A stretch of DNA of 44,356 bases from Paracoccaceae bacterium (GTDB taxonomy: Bacteria > Pseudomonadota > Alphaproteobacteria > Rhodobacterales > Rhodobacteraceae): NCBI GenBank assembly GCA_030950185.1, contig JAUZRU010000057.1:1-44356 (forward strand), given 5' to 3'. Both the position numbers and the translations under genes were made by a program. The notes under the pieces are model-generated. The model saw nothing but the letters and a program-made list of their open reading frames with translations, was not told the DNA's origin and made no database searches. Shown here one piece after another: positions 22,863 through 31,475 of this stretch. How positions within the stretch are numbered: position 1 is the stretch's first letter; the number at the start of each line of letters is the position of its first letter.

Positions 22863-24860
22863 ATGTTTGCCGAACTTGGCCATTTTTCGCTTGTCCTCGC
22901 CTTCATGGTTGCGGTCGTCCAGATGATCGTGCCGATGATTGGCGCACAGAAAGGCTGGAAGGGGTGGATGGAGGTGTCTGTCCCCGCAGCCGTTGCCCAG
23001 TTTGCACTGACCGCGCTGTCATTCGCCGCGCTGGTGCGGGCCTTTGTGGTTTCCGATTTCTCGGTGGCGCTGGTTGCCAAGAATTCGAACTCGCTCAAAC
23101 CCATGCTTTACAAGATCACCGGCACATGGGGCAACCACGAGGGTTCGATGCTGTTGTGGGTGTTCATCCTGACGCTGTTCGGCGCGCTTGTGGCGTTGTT
23201 CGGGCGCAACCTGCCCAAGCCACTGAAGGCGCGGGTGCTGGCGGTTCAGGCGGCCATTGGGGTGGCGTTCTTTGCCTTTATCCTGTTCACCTCGAACCCG
23301 TTTGTGCGTCTGGCCGTGCCGCCCATGGACGGGCAGGGGCTGAACCCGCTGTTGCAGGATCCGGGTCTCGCCTTTCACCCGCCGTTTCTTTACCTTGGCT
23401 ATGTCGGGCTTTCGACCTCGTTCAGCTTTGCCATCGCGGCGCTGATCGAAGGCCGTGTCGATGCCGCCTGGGCGCGCTGGGTGCGGCCCTGGACGCTGGC
23501 CGCCTGGATGTTCCTGACAGTTGGCATCGCGCTGGGCTCGTGGTGGGCCTACTACGAGCTGGGCTGGGGTGGCTGGTGGTTCTGGGATCCGGTCGAAAAT
23601 GCCAGCTTCATGCCCTGGCTGGTGGCTGCGGCGCTGCTGCACTCGGCCATCGTTGTCGAGAAACGCGAAAGCCTCAAGACCTGGACGGTGCTGCTGGCGA
23701 TTCTGGCGTTTTCGTTCTCGCTGATCGGCACCTTCATCGTGCGTTCAGGCGTGATTACCTCGGTGCATGCCTTCGCCAATGACCCCGAACGCGGGGTGTT
23801 CATCCTTTTGATTCTGGCCGTTGCCATCGGTGGCTCGTTGACGCTGTTTGCGGTGCGGGCAGGTGCGATGCAGTCCAAGGGCGTGTTTTCGCTGGTCAGT
23901 CGCGAATCGGGCATCGTGCTGAACAACATCCTGCTGGTGGTGGCCGCTTTTGTGGTTTTCGTCGGCACGATCTGGCCGCTGGTTTCCGAGGTCGCCTTTG
24001 GCCGCAAGCTTTCGGTCGGGGCGCCATTCTTTGACATGGCCTTCACGCCTTTCATGGTGGTGATTGCAATGGTCCTGCCGATAGGGGCGATGCTGCCCTG
24101 GAAACGCGCCAACCTGAAACGGACGATGCAACCGCTTTGGGGAATTCTGGCATTGTCCGTGGCGCTGGGCGCCGCGGTGCTGGTCGTTCAGACCGATGTG
24201 CCCATGATCGGCCCGATCGGTATCGTGCTGGCCTCGTGGCTGGTGCTGGGCGCCGGGGCCGATCTGGCACAGCGTATCAAGCTGGGGAAACAACCTTTGG
24301 GTGACAGCCTCAGGCGCCTTGTCAGCCTGCCGCGCGCGGATCTGGGCAAGGTGATTGCCCATGCGGGGCTGGGGGTCACCATCTTCGGGATCAGCGCCAT
24401 TACTGCCTGGCAGTCCGAGGATATCCGCGTTGCAAAACCGGGCGAAACATTCGAGCTGCACGGTGCAAGGCTGACCTATCAGGTGCGCTTTGACGATGTG
24501 CGCGAGGTGCAGGGGCCGAACTATGTTGCCACGCAGGGCGAATTTACCGTGATGGTCAACGGCAAGGAAATCGCCAAGCTGCGCCCTGAAAAGCGTATCT
24601 ATACGGTTTCCGGGCAGCCCACGACCGAAGCGGCGATCGATATCGGAATCACCCGCGACGTTTATCTGGTAATCGGCGACAAGCAGAAAGATGGCGGCTG
24701 GGCCGTGCGGTCCTATATCAAGCCCTTTGCCAACTGGATCTGGGCGGGCGCTATCATCATGGCACTGGGCGGTATCTTCAGCCTGTCCGACCGGCGCTAT
24801 CGCATTGCCGCGGGTGCCCGGCGCCGGCGGGCGGCGGCCAATGCCGTTGCGGCGGAGTAA
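22863..24860 (+). CDS. ccmF: Heme lyase CcmF/NrfE family subunit
   Basis: Large polytopic inner-membrane subunit of the System I heme ligation complex, 665 residues. The WWD heme-handling domain is clear: GWGGWWFWDPVENASFMPWL near residue 238. The conserved NSNSLKPMLYKITGTWGNHEGSMLLW lies near residue 75, and the C-terminal periplasmic region carries the ESIAFAWQSEDIRV-like segment (AITAWQSEDIRV). At least a dozen hydrophobic segments alternate with short loops. ccmH follows after 5 bases. The gene is separated from ccmE only by the lysis cassette. Confidence 0.97.
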   Translation: MFAELGHFSLVLAFMVAVVQMIVPMIGAQKGWKGWMEVSVPAAVAQFALTALSFAALVRAFVVSDFSVALVAKNSNSLKPMLYKITGTWGNHEGSMLLWVFILTLFGALVALFGRNLPKPLKARVLAVQAAIGVAFFAFILFTSNPFVRLAVPPMDGQGLNPLLQDPGLAFHPPFLYLGYVGLSTSFSFAIAALIEGRVDAAWARWVRPWTLAAWMFLTVGIALGSWWAYYELGWGGWWFWDPVENASFMPWLVAAALLHSAIVVEKRESLKTWTVLLAILAFSFSLIGTFIVRSGVITSVHAFANDPERGVFILLILAVAIGGSLTLFAVRAGAMQSKGVFSLVSRESGIVLNNILLVVAAFVVFVGTIWPLVSEVAFGRKLSVGAPFFDMAFTPFMVVIAMVLPIGAMLPWKRANLKRTMQPLWGILALSVALGAAVLVVQTDVPMIGPIGIVLASWLVLGAGADLAQRIKLGKQPLGDSLRRLVSLPRADLGKVIAHAGLGVTIFGISAITAWQSEDIRVAKPGETFELHGARLTYQVRFDDVREVQGPNYVATQGEFTVMVNGKEIAKLRPEKRIYTVSGQPTTEAAIDIGITRDVYLVIGDKQKDGGWAVRSYIKPFANWIWAGAIIMALGGIFSLSDRRYRIAAGARRRRAAANAVAAE

Positions 24861-24865
24861 GCGCC

Positions 24866-25345
24866 ATGCTGAAACGCCTTTTCCTGCTGCTGGTTCTGGC
24901 GCTTGTGCCGCTGATGGTCACGCCGGCATTTGTCACACCGGCCTTTGCGGTGCAGCCTGACGAGATCCTTTCCGACCCGGTGCTCGAAGCGCGGGCGCGC
25001 GAGATTTCCAAGGGGCTGCGCTGTCTGGTCTGCCGCAACGAGAATATCGACGATTCCAACGCCGACCTTGCGCGTGACCTGCGGCTGCTGGTGCGCGAGC
25101 GTCTGGTCAAGGGGGACACCGACCAGCAGGTGGTCGATTATATCGTTGCGCGTTACGGAGAATATGTCCTGCTGCGTCCCAGGGCAACGGGGGTGAACAT
25201 CATCCTGTGGGCGGCCGCCCCCATCATGTTGCTGCTGGCATTGTGGATCGGTGCCGGCTTCGTGCGGCGCAGATCAAAGGCCGCGGGGCCGGTTGACCTC
25301 AGCCCCGATGAACAGGCGCGCCTGAAGGAGCTGACCAGCGAATGA
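24866..25345 (+). CDS. ccmH: Cytochrome c maturation protein CcmH/CcmL
   Basis: Thiol oxidoreductase that handles apocytochrome c in System I maturation. The 159 residues have an N-terminal signal/anchor (residues 5-28), the CxxC motif LRCLVCRNE (C53, C56), the family segment DLRLLVRERLVKGDTDQQVVDYIVARYG, and a C-terminal transmembrane helix (about 109-130). It lacks the CcmI-like TPR part, so it is the short, CcmL-type form. It lies 5 bases after ccmF. Confidence 0.95.
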   Translation: MLKRLFLLLVLALVPLMVTPAFVTPAFAVQPDEILSDPVLEARAREISKGLRCLVCRNENIDDSNADLARDLRLLVRERLVKGDTDQQVVDYIVARYGEYVLLRPRATGVNIILWAAAPIMLLLALWIGAGFVRRRSKAAGPVDLSPDEQARLKELTSE

Positions 25346-25434
25346 CGCAATGTCAGGCGAAAATCCTTGTCGAAACGCCTGACCTGCTGCGCTAAGTCTT
25401 TCCCCAGACGCAAGACATGCGCCAGGGGGGAGAC

Positions 25435-26211
25435 ATGGCCCATACAACAATCGAATACGCCCTTGATGCCGGCATCGCCCGGCTCACACTCAACCGGCCG
25501 GATGTTCTGAACGGCATGAATGCCGAAATGCGCGCCGAAGTTCGCGATGCCGTCACGCGCGCCGGGAATGAGGCGCGGGTTCTGGTCATCACCGGTGCGG
25601 GCAGGGGGTTCTGCTCGGGCCAGGATCTGGGCGGCGAAACCGATGTGACGCGGTTCGACCTCAAGGAAATCCTCAAGCGCGAGTATGAGCCGATGCTGCG
25701 GGCAATCCACGACTGCCCCATTCCCACCATCGCCGCGGTCAACGGGCCTGCCGCCGGGGCCGGGGCCAATGTGGCGCTGGCCTGTGACGTGGTGATTGCG
25801 GCCGAGAGCGCGTTTTTCATGCAGGCCTTTTCGTTGATCGGGCTGATCCCGGACGCAGGCGGCACCTATATCCTGCCACGCAATATCGGTTTTGCGCGTG
25901 CGATGGGTGCGGCGCTGTTTGCCGACCGGATCTCGGCGCGCCAGGCGGCCGATTGGGGCCTGATCTGGGAAATGGCCCCGGATGACGAATTCGAGGCCCG
26001 CGTGAACCAGCGCGCCGAAACCCTGGCCAAGGGGCCAACCAAGGCCTATCGGCTGATCAAGCAGGCCATCAGGGCCAGTTTCGACAATGATCTGGATGCC
26101 CAGCTGGCACTTGAGGCCGAGCTTCAGGGCGAGGCCGGCAAAAGCCGGGATTTCGCCGAAGGGGTGCAGGCCTTCAACGAAAAGCGCAAGCCCCGTTTCG
26201 AAGGGCACTGA
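25435..26211 (+). CDS. PaaG-like enoyl-CoA hydratase/isomerase
   Basis: A 258-residue crotonase-fold enzyme. Oxyanion-hole motifs are GRGFCSGQDLGG (about residue 60) and NGPAAGAGANVALACD (about 105). The IPDAGGTYILPR motif near residue 140 carries the Asp characteristic of PaaG-type 1,2-epoxyphenylacetyl-CoA isomerases and other ECH-2 members, in place of the hydratase Glu. Start at 25435 is set by the GGGGGGAG run just upstream; the longer frame from 25417 would begin inside it. It lies 89 bases after ccmH. No other phenylacetate gene is in the window, so a specific role in that pathway is not supported. Confidence 0.88.
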   Translation: MAHTTIEYALDAGIARLTLNRPDVLNGMNAEMRAEVRDAVTRAGNEARVLVITGAGRGFCSGQDLGGETDVTRFDLKEILKREYEPMLRAIHDCPIPTIAAVNGPAAGAGANVALACDVVIAAESAFFMQAFSLIGLIPDAGGTYILPRNIGFARAMGAALFADRISARQAADWGLIWEMAPDDEFEARVNQRAETLAKGPTKAYRLIKQAIRASFDNDLDAQLALEAELQGEAGKSRDFAEGVQAFNEKRKPRFEGH

Positions 26212-26275
26212 GGCGGCGCAAACCGGATACGCGCGGCAGAAACACCCCCCGCAGAAATATCCCCGACAAAACGAA

Positions 26276-26310
26276 AAACCCGCGCCCGAAATGAAATCGG
26301 GCGCGGGTTT
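26276..26310 (-). terminator. Terminator of rpsF-rpsR-rplI
   Basis: A perfect 14-base inverted repeat (26276-26289 and 26297-26310) around a 7-base loop. On the minus strand it ends in GGGTTTTTCGT, giving a five-T tail, 24 bases after the rplI stop. On the plus strand the tail is GGGTTTGTATTG, so it could also stop transcripts from the PaaG-like gene. Confidence 0.85.
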
Positions 26311-26333
26311 GTATTGTCTGGGAAAACCCGCCT

Positions 26334-26972
26334 TTACGACTGTTCTTTGTCGCCTTCCGGGGTTTCTTCCTCGGCGGCCGGGGCTTTTTCGTCGTCGTCG
26401 CCGAATTCGTCGGCAGCGGCAGCACCGATATCGTCGAACAGTTCGGCGATCTCGAATTCTGCTTCGGCCTCGGCTTCGGCGGCCAGATCCTGGATCGACT
26501 TGCCGGATGCCTGCAGCTCGGCCTCTTCGGGCGAACGGGCGACGTTGATCTCGATCCGGACCTCAACCTCGGGGTGCAGGACGACAGTCACGCCGTGAAC
26601 GCCCAGCTCCTTGATCGGGCGGTCAAGCCGGATCTGCTTGCGATCGACGGTGAACCCGCCTTCGGTTGTGGCCGTGGCGATATCGCGGTTCGAAACCGAC
26701 CCGTAGAGAGAGCCCGTATCAGACGCCGTGCGAATCACGACGAACTGCTGGCCGTCCAGCTTTTCGGCAACCGCTTCGGCTTCGGATTTCAGTTCAAGGT
26801 TCTTGGCCTCGAGCTGCGCCTTCTGGGTTTCGAAATGCTTGATGTTGGCGGGGGTGGCGCGCAGGGCCTTGCCCTGGGGCAGCAGATAGTTGCGGGCATA
26901 GCCCTGCTTGACGTTGACCACGTCGCCCATCTGGCCCAGCTTGGCCACGCGTTCGAGAAGGATGACTTCCAT
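26334..26972 (-). CDS. rplI: 50S ribosomal protein L9
   Basis: Large-subunit protein of 212 residues. The N-terminal domain is standard ([36 protein letters not shown]), followed by the long helix and the C-terminal rRNA-binding domain ([36 protein letters not shown]). The bacterial core is about 149 residues; beyond it there is an extension of some 50-60 residues very rich in Glu, Ala and Asp ([17 protein letters not shown]). Such tails are known in alphaproteobacterial L9. It is the last gene of rpsF-rpsR-rplI, 12 bases after rpsR, with a strong terminator. Confidence 0.97.
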   Translation of the reverse strand: MEVILLERVAKLGQMGDVVNVKQGYARNYLLPQGKALRATPANIKHFETQKAQLEAKNLELKSEAEAVAEKLDGQQFVVIRTASDTGSLYGSVSNRDIATATTEGGFTVDRKQIRLDRPIKELGVHGVTVVLHPEVEVRIEINVARSPEEAELQASGKSIQDLAAEAEAEAEFEIAELFDDIGAAAADEFGDDDEKAPAAEEETPEGDKEQS

Positions 26973-26984
26973 TGTATCGTCTCC

Positions 26985-27212
26985 TTATTTCACGACATAG
27001 GGCAAGAGGGCCAGGAAACGGGCGCGCTTGATGGCGCGGGCCAGTTCACGCTGCTTCTTGGCGGAAACGGCGGTGATGCGCGAAGGCACGATCTTGCCGC
27101 GTTCGGAAATGTAGCGCTGCAGCAGCTTGGTGTCCTTGTAGTCAATCTTGGGCGCGTTGTCGCCCGAAAACGGACAGGTCTTGCGGCGGCGGAAAAACGG
27201 TTTGTTGGCCAT
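26985..27212 (-). CDS. rpsR: 30S ribosomal protein S18
   Basis: Small-subunit protein of 75 residues that pairs with S6. Core motif [65 protein letters not shown] 27212 ([11 protein letters not shown]) is the usual start; the ATG three codons earlier lies between GAGG and this start and adds nothing conserved. It sits 18 bases after rpsF. Confidence 0.97.
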   Translation of the reverse strand: MANKPFFRRRKTCPFSGDNAPKIDYKDTKLLQRYISERGKIVPSRITAVSAKKQRELARAIKRARFLALLPYVVK

Positions 27213-27230
27213 GATTTGCAATCCTCTCGA

Positions 27231-27596
27231 TCAGTTGCGGCGCGGGCCGCGGGAACCACGCTCGTCACGGGCGGATTTCGCCTGCATGACAACCGACGGG
27301 CCTTCTTCGTGCTTGTCCACCTTGATGGTGAGCACGCGCATGACATCGTCATGCAGGCGCATCAGGCGTTCCATTTCCTGCACGGCCGCCGCAGGTGCGT
27401 CGGTCTTCATGAAGGCATAATGGCCCTTGCGGTTCTTGTTGATCTTGTAGGCCATGGTCTTGAGGCCCCAGTATTCGGAATCGACAAGCTTGCCGCCATT
27501 GTCGGCAAGGATCGCCCCGAAATGTTCGATAAGGCCTTCGGCCTGCGCGTTGGACAGATCCTGACGCGCGATGAATACATGCTCGTAGAGCGGCAT
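27231..27596 (-). CDS. rpsF: 30S ribosomal protein S6
   Basis: Small-subunit protein of 121 residues. Recognised by MPLYEHVFIARQDLS at the start, YWGLKTMAYKINKNRKGHYAFMKTDAP and the C-terminal charged tail ARDERGSRGPRRN. First gene of the conserved rpsF-rpsR-rplI operon on the minus strand, with a good promoter at 27701-27728. Confidence 0.97.
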   Translation of the reverse strand: MPLYEHVFIARQDLSNAQAEGLIEHFGAILADNGGKLVDSEYWGLKTMAYKINKNRKGHYAFMKTDAPAAAVQEMERLMRLHDDVMRVLTIKVDKHEEGPSVVMQAKSARDERGSRGPRRN

Positions 27597-27700
27597 ATTC
27601 GTTTCCTTTTCTCATGCGTGCTTCAAAATGCGGCCCGTTGACCCTTCCGCCGGGCGCATACGAGAGGCGAACGCGACATATATCTTGCGGAAGATGGCGC

Positions 27701-27728
27701 GTTATAGCCGTTCTGGCGTGCAGTGCAA
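27701..27728 (-). promoter_or_regulatory. Promoter of rpsF-rpsR-rplI
   Basis: On the minus strand TTGCAC (27728-27723) is followed after 16 bases by TATAAC (27706-27701), about 105 bases upstream of the rpsF start. Both boxes are close to the sigma-70 consensus, and the position fits a ribosomal-protein operon with a leader. Confidence 0.6.
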
Positions 27729-27967
27729 GGCCCCCAGGGCGGTTTTGGTCGTATTTGCCGGGAATTCCCGTTTTTCATCGGCCCCGAAATGGGAGGTTCT
27801 TCTTCCAGGCAAAAGATGGGGGCACAGGTATCGAAAAAAATCCGGTTAATGCCTCAGATCTGCCACATTTCGGTCGTTTTTCCGGGCTTGAATGGTGGCG
27901 AACATGAAGCTGTGCGGGAAATTTGCGGGCGCAGTGCCCAGGCCCGAACACGGCGCAGGAGGTTGCC

Positions 27968-28759
27968 ATGAAACGCAGGGATGCAAGGAATGTCGCCGCC
28001 GCCCCGGTTGCTGTCCGACCTTTGGTTCGGGATTTTCTGCATGAAGAGAGCGGCGCAATATCAACAGATTATGTTGTTCTCGCGGCCGGTGTGATCGGTT
28101 TGGCTCTGCTTGCGGTCGGAAATTATGCAACCGGCGCCAAGAATCTTGCCAGTGACCGCAAGGAGGTTCTTTCAGGGTATCGGGGAATCAAGTCCTCGGC
28201 ATCCAACACGTCTTCGTCGGGCGTCGTGATCGTCACGAGCACCGGCGGCGGGGTGACATCCACCTCGGGTATCTCGTCCACGACATCAGTCAGCAGCACA
28301 ACCAACAGCAGCACGTCGGGAACCAGCGGGACATCTTCCGGCATTGCAACGACGTCAGCCACCGATACGTCAAGTACGTCAAGCAGCACCAATTCGTCGG
28401 CAACCTCGAACAGTGCCACCTTGTCGGATTCGACATCTGGCGACTCGGGTGGCGACTCGGGCACCAGCGCCTCTTCGGGTGGTGACGGCAACAGCAACGG
28501 CAACAGCAGCAGTGCCGAATCCTCTTCTGGCGGCGGCAGTTCCACCGATGCGGTCGGCAGCACCAGCGGTGATTCCGGCGGCGCAAGTTCGGGCGGCAGC
28601 AGTTCGCTTTCGGACAGCAAGAAGAAGACCGAGAACAAGGGCAGTTCACATGGCGAGTCCGGGCTGGATTCCGAGACGAAGAAGGAAAGCAGTCTGATGA
28701 TGTTGCATGATTACGACTATCTGACCGGCGGTCACGGCGGCGATCTGCAATTCGCGTGA
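27968..28759 (+). CDS. Prepilin-like protein with long Ser/Thr/Gly-rich tail
   Basis: A 263-residue orphan. After a basic leader of 29 residues comes HEESGAISTDYVVLAAGVIG: a Gly followed by a hydrophobic helix with Asp and Tyr at +5 and +6, which is the Flp/type IVb prepilin cleavage pattern (usually Glu-Tyr at those positions). Residues about 76-245 are a low-complexity tract of Ser, Thr, Gly, Asn and Asp with almost no hydrophobic residues, followed by a Lys/Glu stretch and an ending MMLHDYDYLTGGHGGDLQFA. ATG 27968 is fixed by a perfect AGGAGG five bases upstream. No tad or pil genes are nearby. The tail resembles a spacer or glycosylation region; the function is unknown. Confidence 0.7.
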   Translation: MKRRDARNVAAAPVAVRPLVRDFLHEESGAISTDYVVLAAGVIGLALLAVGNYATGAKNLASDRKEVLSGYRGIKSSASNTSSSGVVIVTSTGGGVTSTSGISSTTSVSSTTNSSTSGTSGTSSGIATTSATDTSSTSSSTNSSATSNSATLSDSTSGDSGGDSGTSASSGGDGNSNGNSSSAESSSGGGSSTDAVGSTSGDSGGASSGGSSSLSDSKKKTENKGSSHGESGLDSETKKESSLMMLHDYDYLTGGHGGDLQFA

Positions 28760-28854
28760 TCCGCACCCCCCTGGGCGGGGCCGCGACAAAACCTGTTTCC
28801 ATCGGGCCGTGATCTGCGCTAGATCTCGGCCCGATCAACATTTGTGGGGGCATC

Positions 28855-29817
28855 ATGGCACGAGCATTCGTATTTCCGGGACAGGGCGCACAGGCCATCG
28901 GTATGGGCAAGGCACTGGCCGACAGCTATCCGGCTGCGCGCGCCGTCTTTGACGAGGTTGACGCGGTTCTGGAACAGAAACTCTCGACCCTGATATGGGA
29001 AGGGGATCTCAAGGAGCTGACGCTGACGGAAAACGCGCAACCGGCGCTGATGGCGACCTCGATTGCCGCCATGCGCGCGTTGGAAGCCGAGGGCGTCAAG
29101 GTCACCGCCGCCGATTATGTCGCTGGCCATTCGTTGGGCGAATATTCGGCCCTGTGCGCGGCAGGCGCACTCAGCCTGGCCGACACGGCGCGTCTGCTGC
29201 GTATCCGTGGCCGCGCCATGCAAGAGGCCGTGCCCGTGGGTGTCGGTGCCATGGCCGCGATCCTTGGGCTGGATTTCGACGCGGTCAGCGAGATCGCCGA
29301 ACAGGCCGCCGGCGATCAGGTCTGTCAGGCGGCCAATGACAATGATCCAGGGCAGGTGGTGGTGTCGGGCCACAAGGAGGCGGTCGAACGTGCCGTTGCG
29401 CTGGCCAAGGAAAAGGGCGCACGCCGGGCGATGCTGCTGCCCGTATCGGCCCCCTTTCACTGTGCCCTGATGGAGCCCGCGGCCGAGGTCATGGCCGAGG
29501 CGCTGGCCGAGGTCGATATTCAGGAGCCGGCTGTACCGGTGGTCGCGAATGTGGCGGCCACCGCCGTCAGCGAACCCGCCGTCATCCGCAGCTTGCTGGT
29601 CGATCAGGTCACGGGCCGCGTGCGCTGGCGCGAATCGGTTCTGTGGATGGGCGAGCAGGGCGTTGACAGCTATTACGAAATCGGCGCGGGCAAGGCGCTT
29701 TGCGGCATGATCCGGCGCATCGACCGGTCGGCATCCACCCGCGCGGTGGGCAGCCCCGATGACGTGGTGGCCGCCGCTGCCGAGCTGACAGCGGTAAATG
29801 AAAATGGAGAGGCATGA
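28855..29817 (+). CDS. fabD: Malonyl-CoA-ACP transacylase
   Basis: Loads malonyl groups onto ACP for type II fatty-acid synthesis. The 320 residues carry FPGQGAQAIGMG (7-18), the nucleophile S93 in GHSLGEYSAL, and the catalytic H202 in PVSAPFHCALM. The length is standard. fabG starts in its stop codon region (ATGATG overlap), so the two are coupled. Confidence 0.97.
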   Translation: MARAFVFPGQGAQAIGMGKALADSYPAARAVFDEVDAVLEQKLSTLIWEGDLKELTLTENAQPALMATSIAAMRALEAEGVKVTAADYVAGHSLGEYSALCAAGALSLADTARLLRIRGRAMQEAVPVGVGAMAAILGLDFDAVSEIAEQAAGDQVCQAANDNDPGQVVVSGHKEAVERAVALAKEKGARRAMLLPVSAPFHCALMEPAAEVMAEALAEVDIQEPAVPVVANVAATAVSEPAVIRSLLVDQVTGRVRWRESVLWMGEQGVDSYYEIGAGKALCGMIRRIDRSASTRAVGSPDDVVAAAAELTAVNENGEA

Positions 29818-30554
29818 TGTTTGATCTGACGGGAAAGAATGCGCTGGTAACGGGTGCCTCGGGCGGGATCGGCGGCGCGATTGCACGCGCGCTGCACGGT
29901 GCTGGCGCAACCGTGGCCCTGTCGGGCACGCGGGTCGCCCCGCTTGAGGAGCTGGCCGCCGAGCTGGGTGAACGCGCCCATGTGCTGCCCTGCAACCTGG
30001 GCGACGGCGAGGCCGTGGCCGCGCTGCCCAAACAGGCGGTCGAGGCGATGGGCTCGCTTGATATTCTGGTCAATAACGCCGGCGTCACGCGCGACAATAT
30101 CTTCATGCGCATGTCCGATGACGACTGGCAGACAGTGCTGGATATCAACCTGACCAGCACCATGCGCCTGTGCCGCGGGGCCATTCGCGGCATGATGAAA
30201 TCGCGCTGGGGGCGGATCATCAATATCAGCTCGATCGTGGGCACGACCGGCAATCCGGGGCAGGCCAATTATGCCGCCTCAAAGGCCGGCATGGTGGGGA
30301 TGACCAAATCCATCGCTTATGAGGTGGCCAGCCGTGGCATTACCGCCAATTGCGTGGCACCCGGCTTTATCGCCACCGCCATGACCGACAAGCTGACCGA
30401 CGACCAGAAGGACAAGATCAACGCCCAGATCCCGGCAGGCCGGATGGGAAGCCCCGAGGAAATCGCCGCTGCCGTGCTGTATCTGGCCAGCAACGAGGCC
30501 GCCTATGTGACCGGCGCCACGCTGCATGTGAATGGCGGCATGGCGATGATCTGA
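29817..30554 (+). CDS. fabG: 3-oxoacyl-ACP reductase
   Basis: NADPH-dependent reduction of beta-ketoacyl-ACP. The 245 residues have TGASGGIGG (12-20), NNAG (86-89), the catalytic Ser in IINISSIVG, and YAASK (Y152, K156), ending ATLHVNGGMAMI. ATG 29817 was chosen because GGAG at 29806-29809 lies 7 bases upstream; ATG 29814, one codon earlier, is the alternative and gives MMFDLTG. It overlaps the fabD stop and is followed by a 13-base tandem repeat and a terminator. Confidence 0.97.
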   Translation: MFDLTGKNALVTGASGGIGGAIARALHGAGATVALSGTRVAPLEELAAELGERAHVLPCNLGDGEAVAALPKQAVEAMGSLDILVNNAGVTRDNIFMRMSDDDWQTVLDINLTSTMRLCRGAIRGMMKSRWGRIINISSIVGTTGNPGQANYAASKAGMVGMTKSIAYEVASRGITANCVAPGFIATAMTDKLTDDQKDKINAQIPAGRMGSPEEIAAAVLYLASNEAAYVTGATLHVNGGMAMI

Positions 30555-30587
30555 GGCCCGGATCCGAGCTCTGTCGGCCTTCAATGG

Positions 30588-30613
30588 GAAAGATATTGGT
30601 GAAAGATATTGGT
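30588..30613 (+). repeat. 13-base tandem duplication
   Basis: GAAAGATATTGGT occurs twice head to tail (30588-30600 and 30601-30613), directly before the fabG terminator hairpin. It looks like a recent slippage or local duplication in non-coding DNA. Confidence 0.85.
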
Positions 30614-30639
30614 GACCGGGCCTGCCAGCCCGGTCTTTT
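30614..30639 (+). terminator. Terminator after fabD-fabG
   Basis: GACCGGGC and GCCCGGTC form a perfect 8-base stem with a 6-base loop, followed by TTTT. Located 60 bases after the fabG stop, before the convergent cbiM gene. Confidence 0.8.
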
Positions 30640-30652
30640 CCCTTCTCGCGTT

Positions 30653-31330
30653 TCACGCCGCGTTATGCAGCCTTGTCGTGAACAGCCCTGAATTGCGGAA
30701 ACGGTGCAATGTCTTGGCCACGGCCAGAATGGCCAGATCGGCAAGCGGTTCGATCAGGATGACCGACATGTAGGCCGCGCCAAAGCTGGCGATCTGGGCA
30801 AGGTTCTGTGCCGAGAACCCATGCCCGTAAAGCGCCCAGAAACCGACCCAGGACACGATGCCGCCCTGAAAGGCCAGCGACAGCCGCATCGCCTGACCAT
30901 AGCGCAGATCGACATAGGCTGTCTTTTCCGGAATCACCCTGCGGGCCAGCGCAGACATGGCAAAGAGCGGCACCAGCAGCGTGGTCACGTTCATGCCGTA
31001 TTGCGGCAGGTCGGCGGGCGCAAAGAACAGCGATTGGATCAGCAGCCCAAGCGTCAGCCCGATTGCGGCTGGCGCCGCCCCGAAGATCAGAAACAGCGAC
31101 GAGCCCAGGATCAGGTGAACCTCGGACACGCCGACCGGGAAATGCGGCAGGATCTCGAAGAACGAGAAGACCAGCCCCGTCGCGATGGCCGCGCGAGAGA
31201 CAACCGAGGGCAGTCCGCGTTCGCGGATCTCTTGCCATGCCAGACGTGCCCCCCAGGCCAGCGCGCCGGCCGCGGTTGCGTATGAAAGGATGATCTTGGC
31301 GCCGGTGACGACGCCGGGTTCGATATGCAT
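30653..31330 (-). CDS. cbiM: CbiM-family cobalt transporter permease (solo)
   Basis: A 225-residue membrane protein of the CbiM/NikM substrate-binding family of ECF-type cobalt and nickel importers. It starts MHIEPG, the family's N-terminal Met-His metal-binding signature, and has the second histidine segment GVSEVHLILGSSLFLIFG near residue 70. Six to seven hydrophobic stretches follow. ATG 31330 is required for the N-terminal His position; the upstream in-frame ATG would bury it. No cbiN, cbiQ or cbiO is adjacent: the next gene downstream is the convergent fabG. The 145 bases upstream connect it to a cobalamin riboswitch, so cobalt is the likely substrate. Confidence 0.85.
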   Translation of the reverse strand: MHIEPGVVTGAKIILSYATAAGALAWGARLAWQEIRERGLPSVVSRAAIATGLVFSFFEILPHFPVGVSEVHLILGSSLFLIFGAAPAAIGLTLGLLIQSLFFAPADLPQYGMNVTTLLVPLFAMSALARRVIPEKTAYVDLRYGQAMRLSLAFQGGIVSWVGFWALYGHGFSAQNLAQIASFGAAYMSVILIEPLADLAILAVAKTLHRFRNSGLFTTRLHNAA

Positions 31331-31475
31331 GGTTTTCTTTCCTTGCCTTTGCTCCGCATACACCCCGTGCAGCGGCATTGGTTAAGGTCATGCAAAAGGG
31401 GAAAGACGGGAAAATGCCGGGCGCGAACACCCGCTCATGCCCCGGTCCGCGCCCCACGCACGGCCATCGATCTGT

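Noticed and set aside
27759-27775. CGGGAATTCCCG palindrome followed by TTTTT, considered as a terminator
   Set aside because: The stem would be only four base pairs around an AATT loop, too weak to terminate. No transcript on the plus strand is expected to end here. It lies in the rpsF/prepilin divergent gap of about 370 bases, in which I see only the rpsF promoter.
28255-28640. Ser/Thr-coding tract considered as a CRISPR or tandem repeat array
   Set aside because: There is no fixed unit length or spacer pattern; the AGC/ACG/TCG-rich repetition reflects low-complexity coding sequence of the prepilin-like protein.
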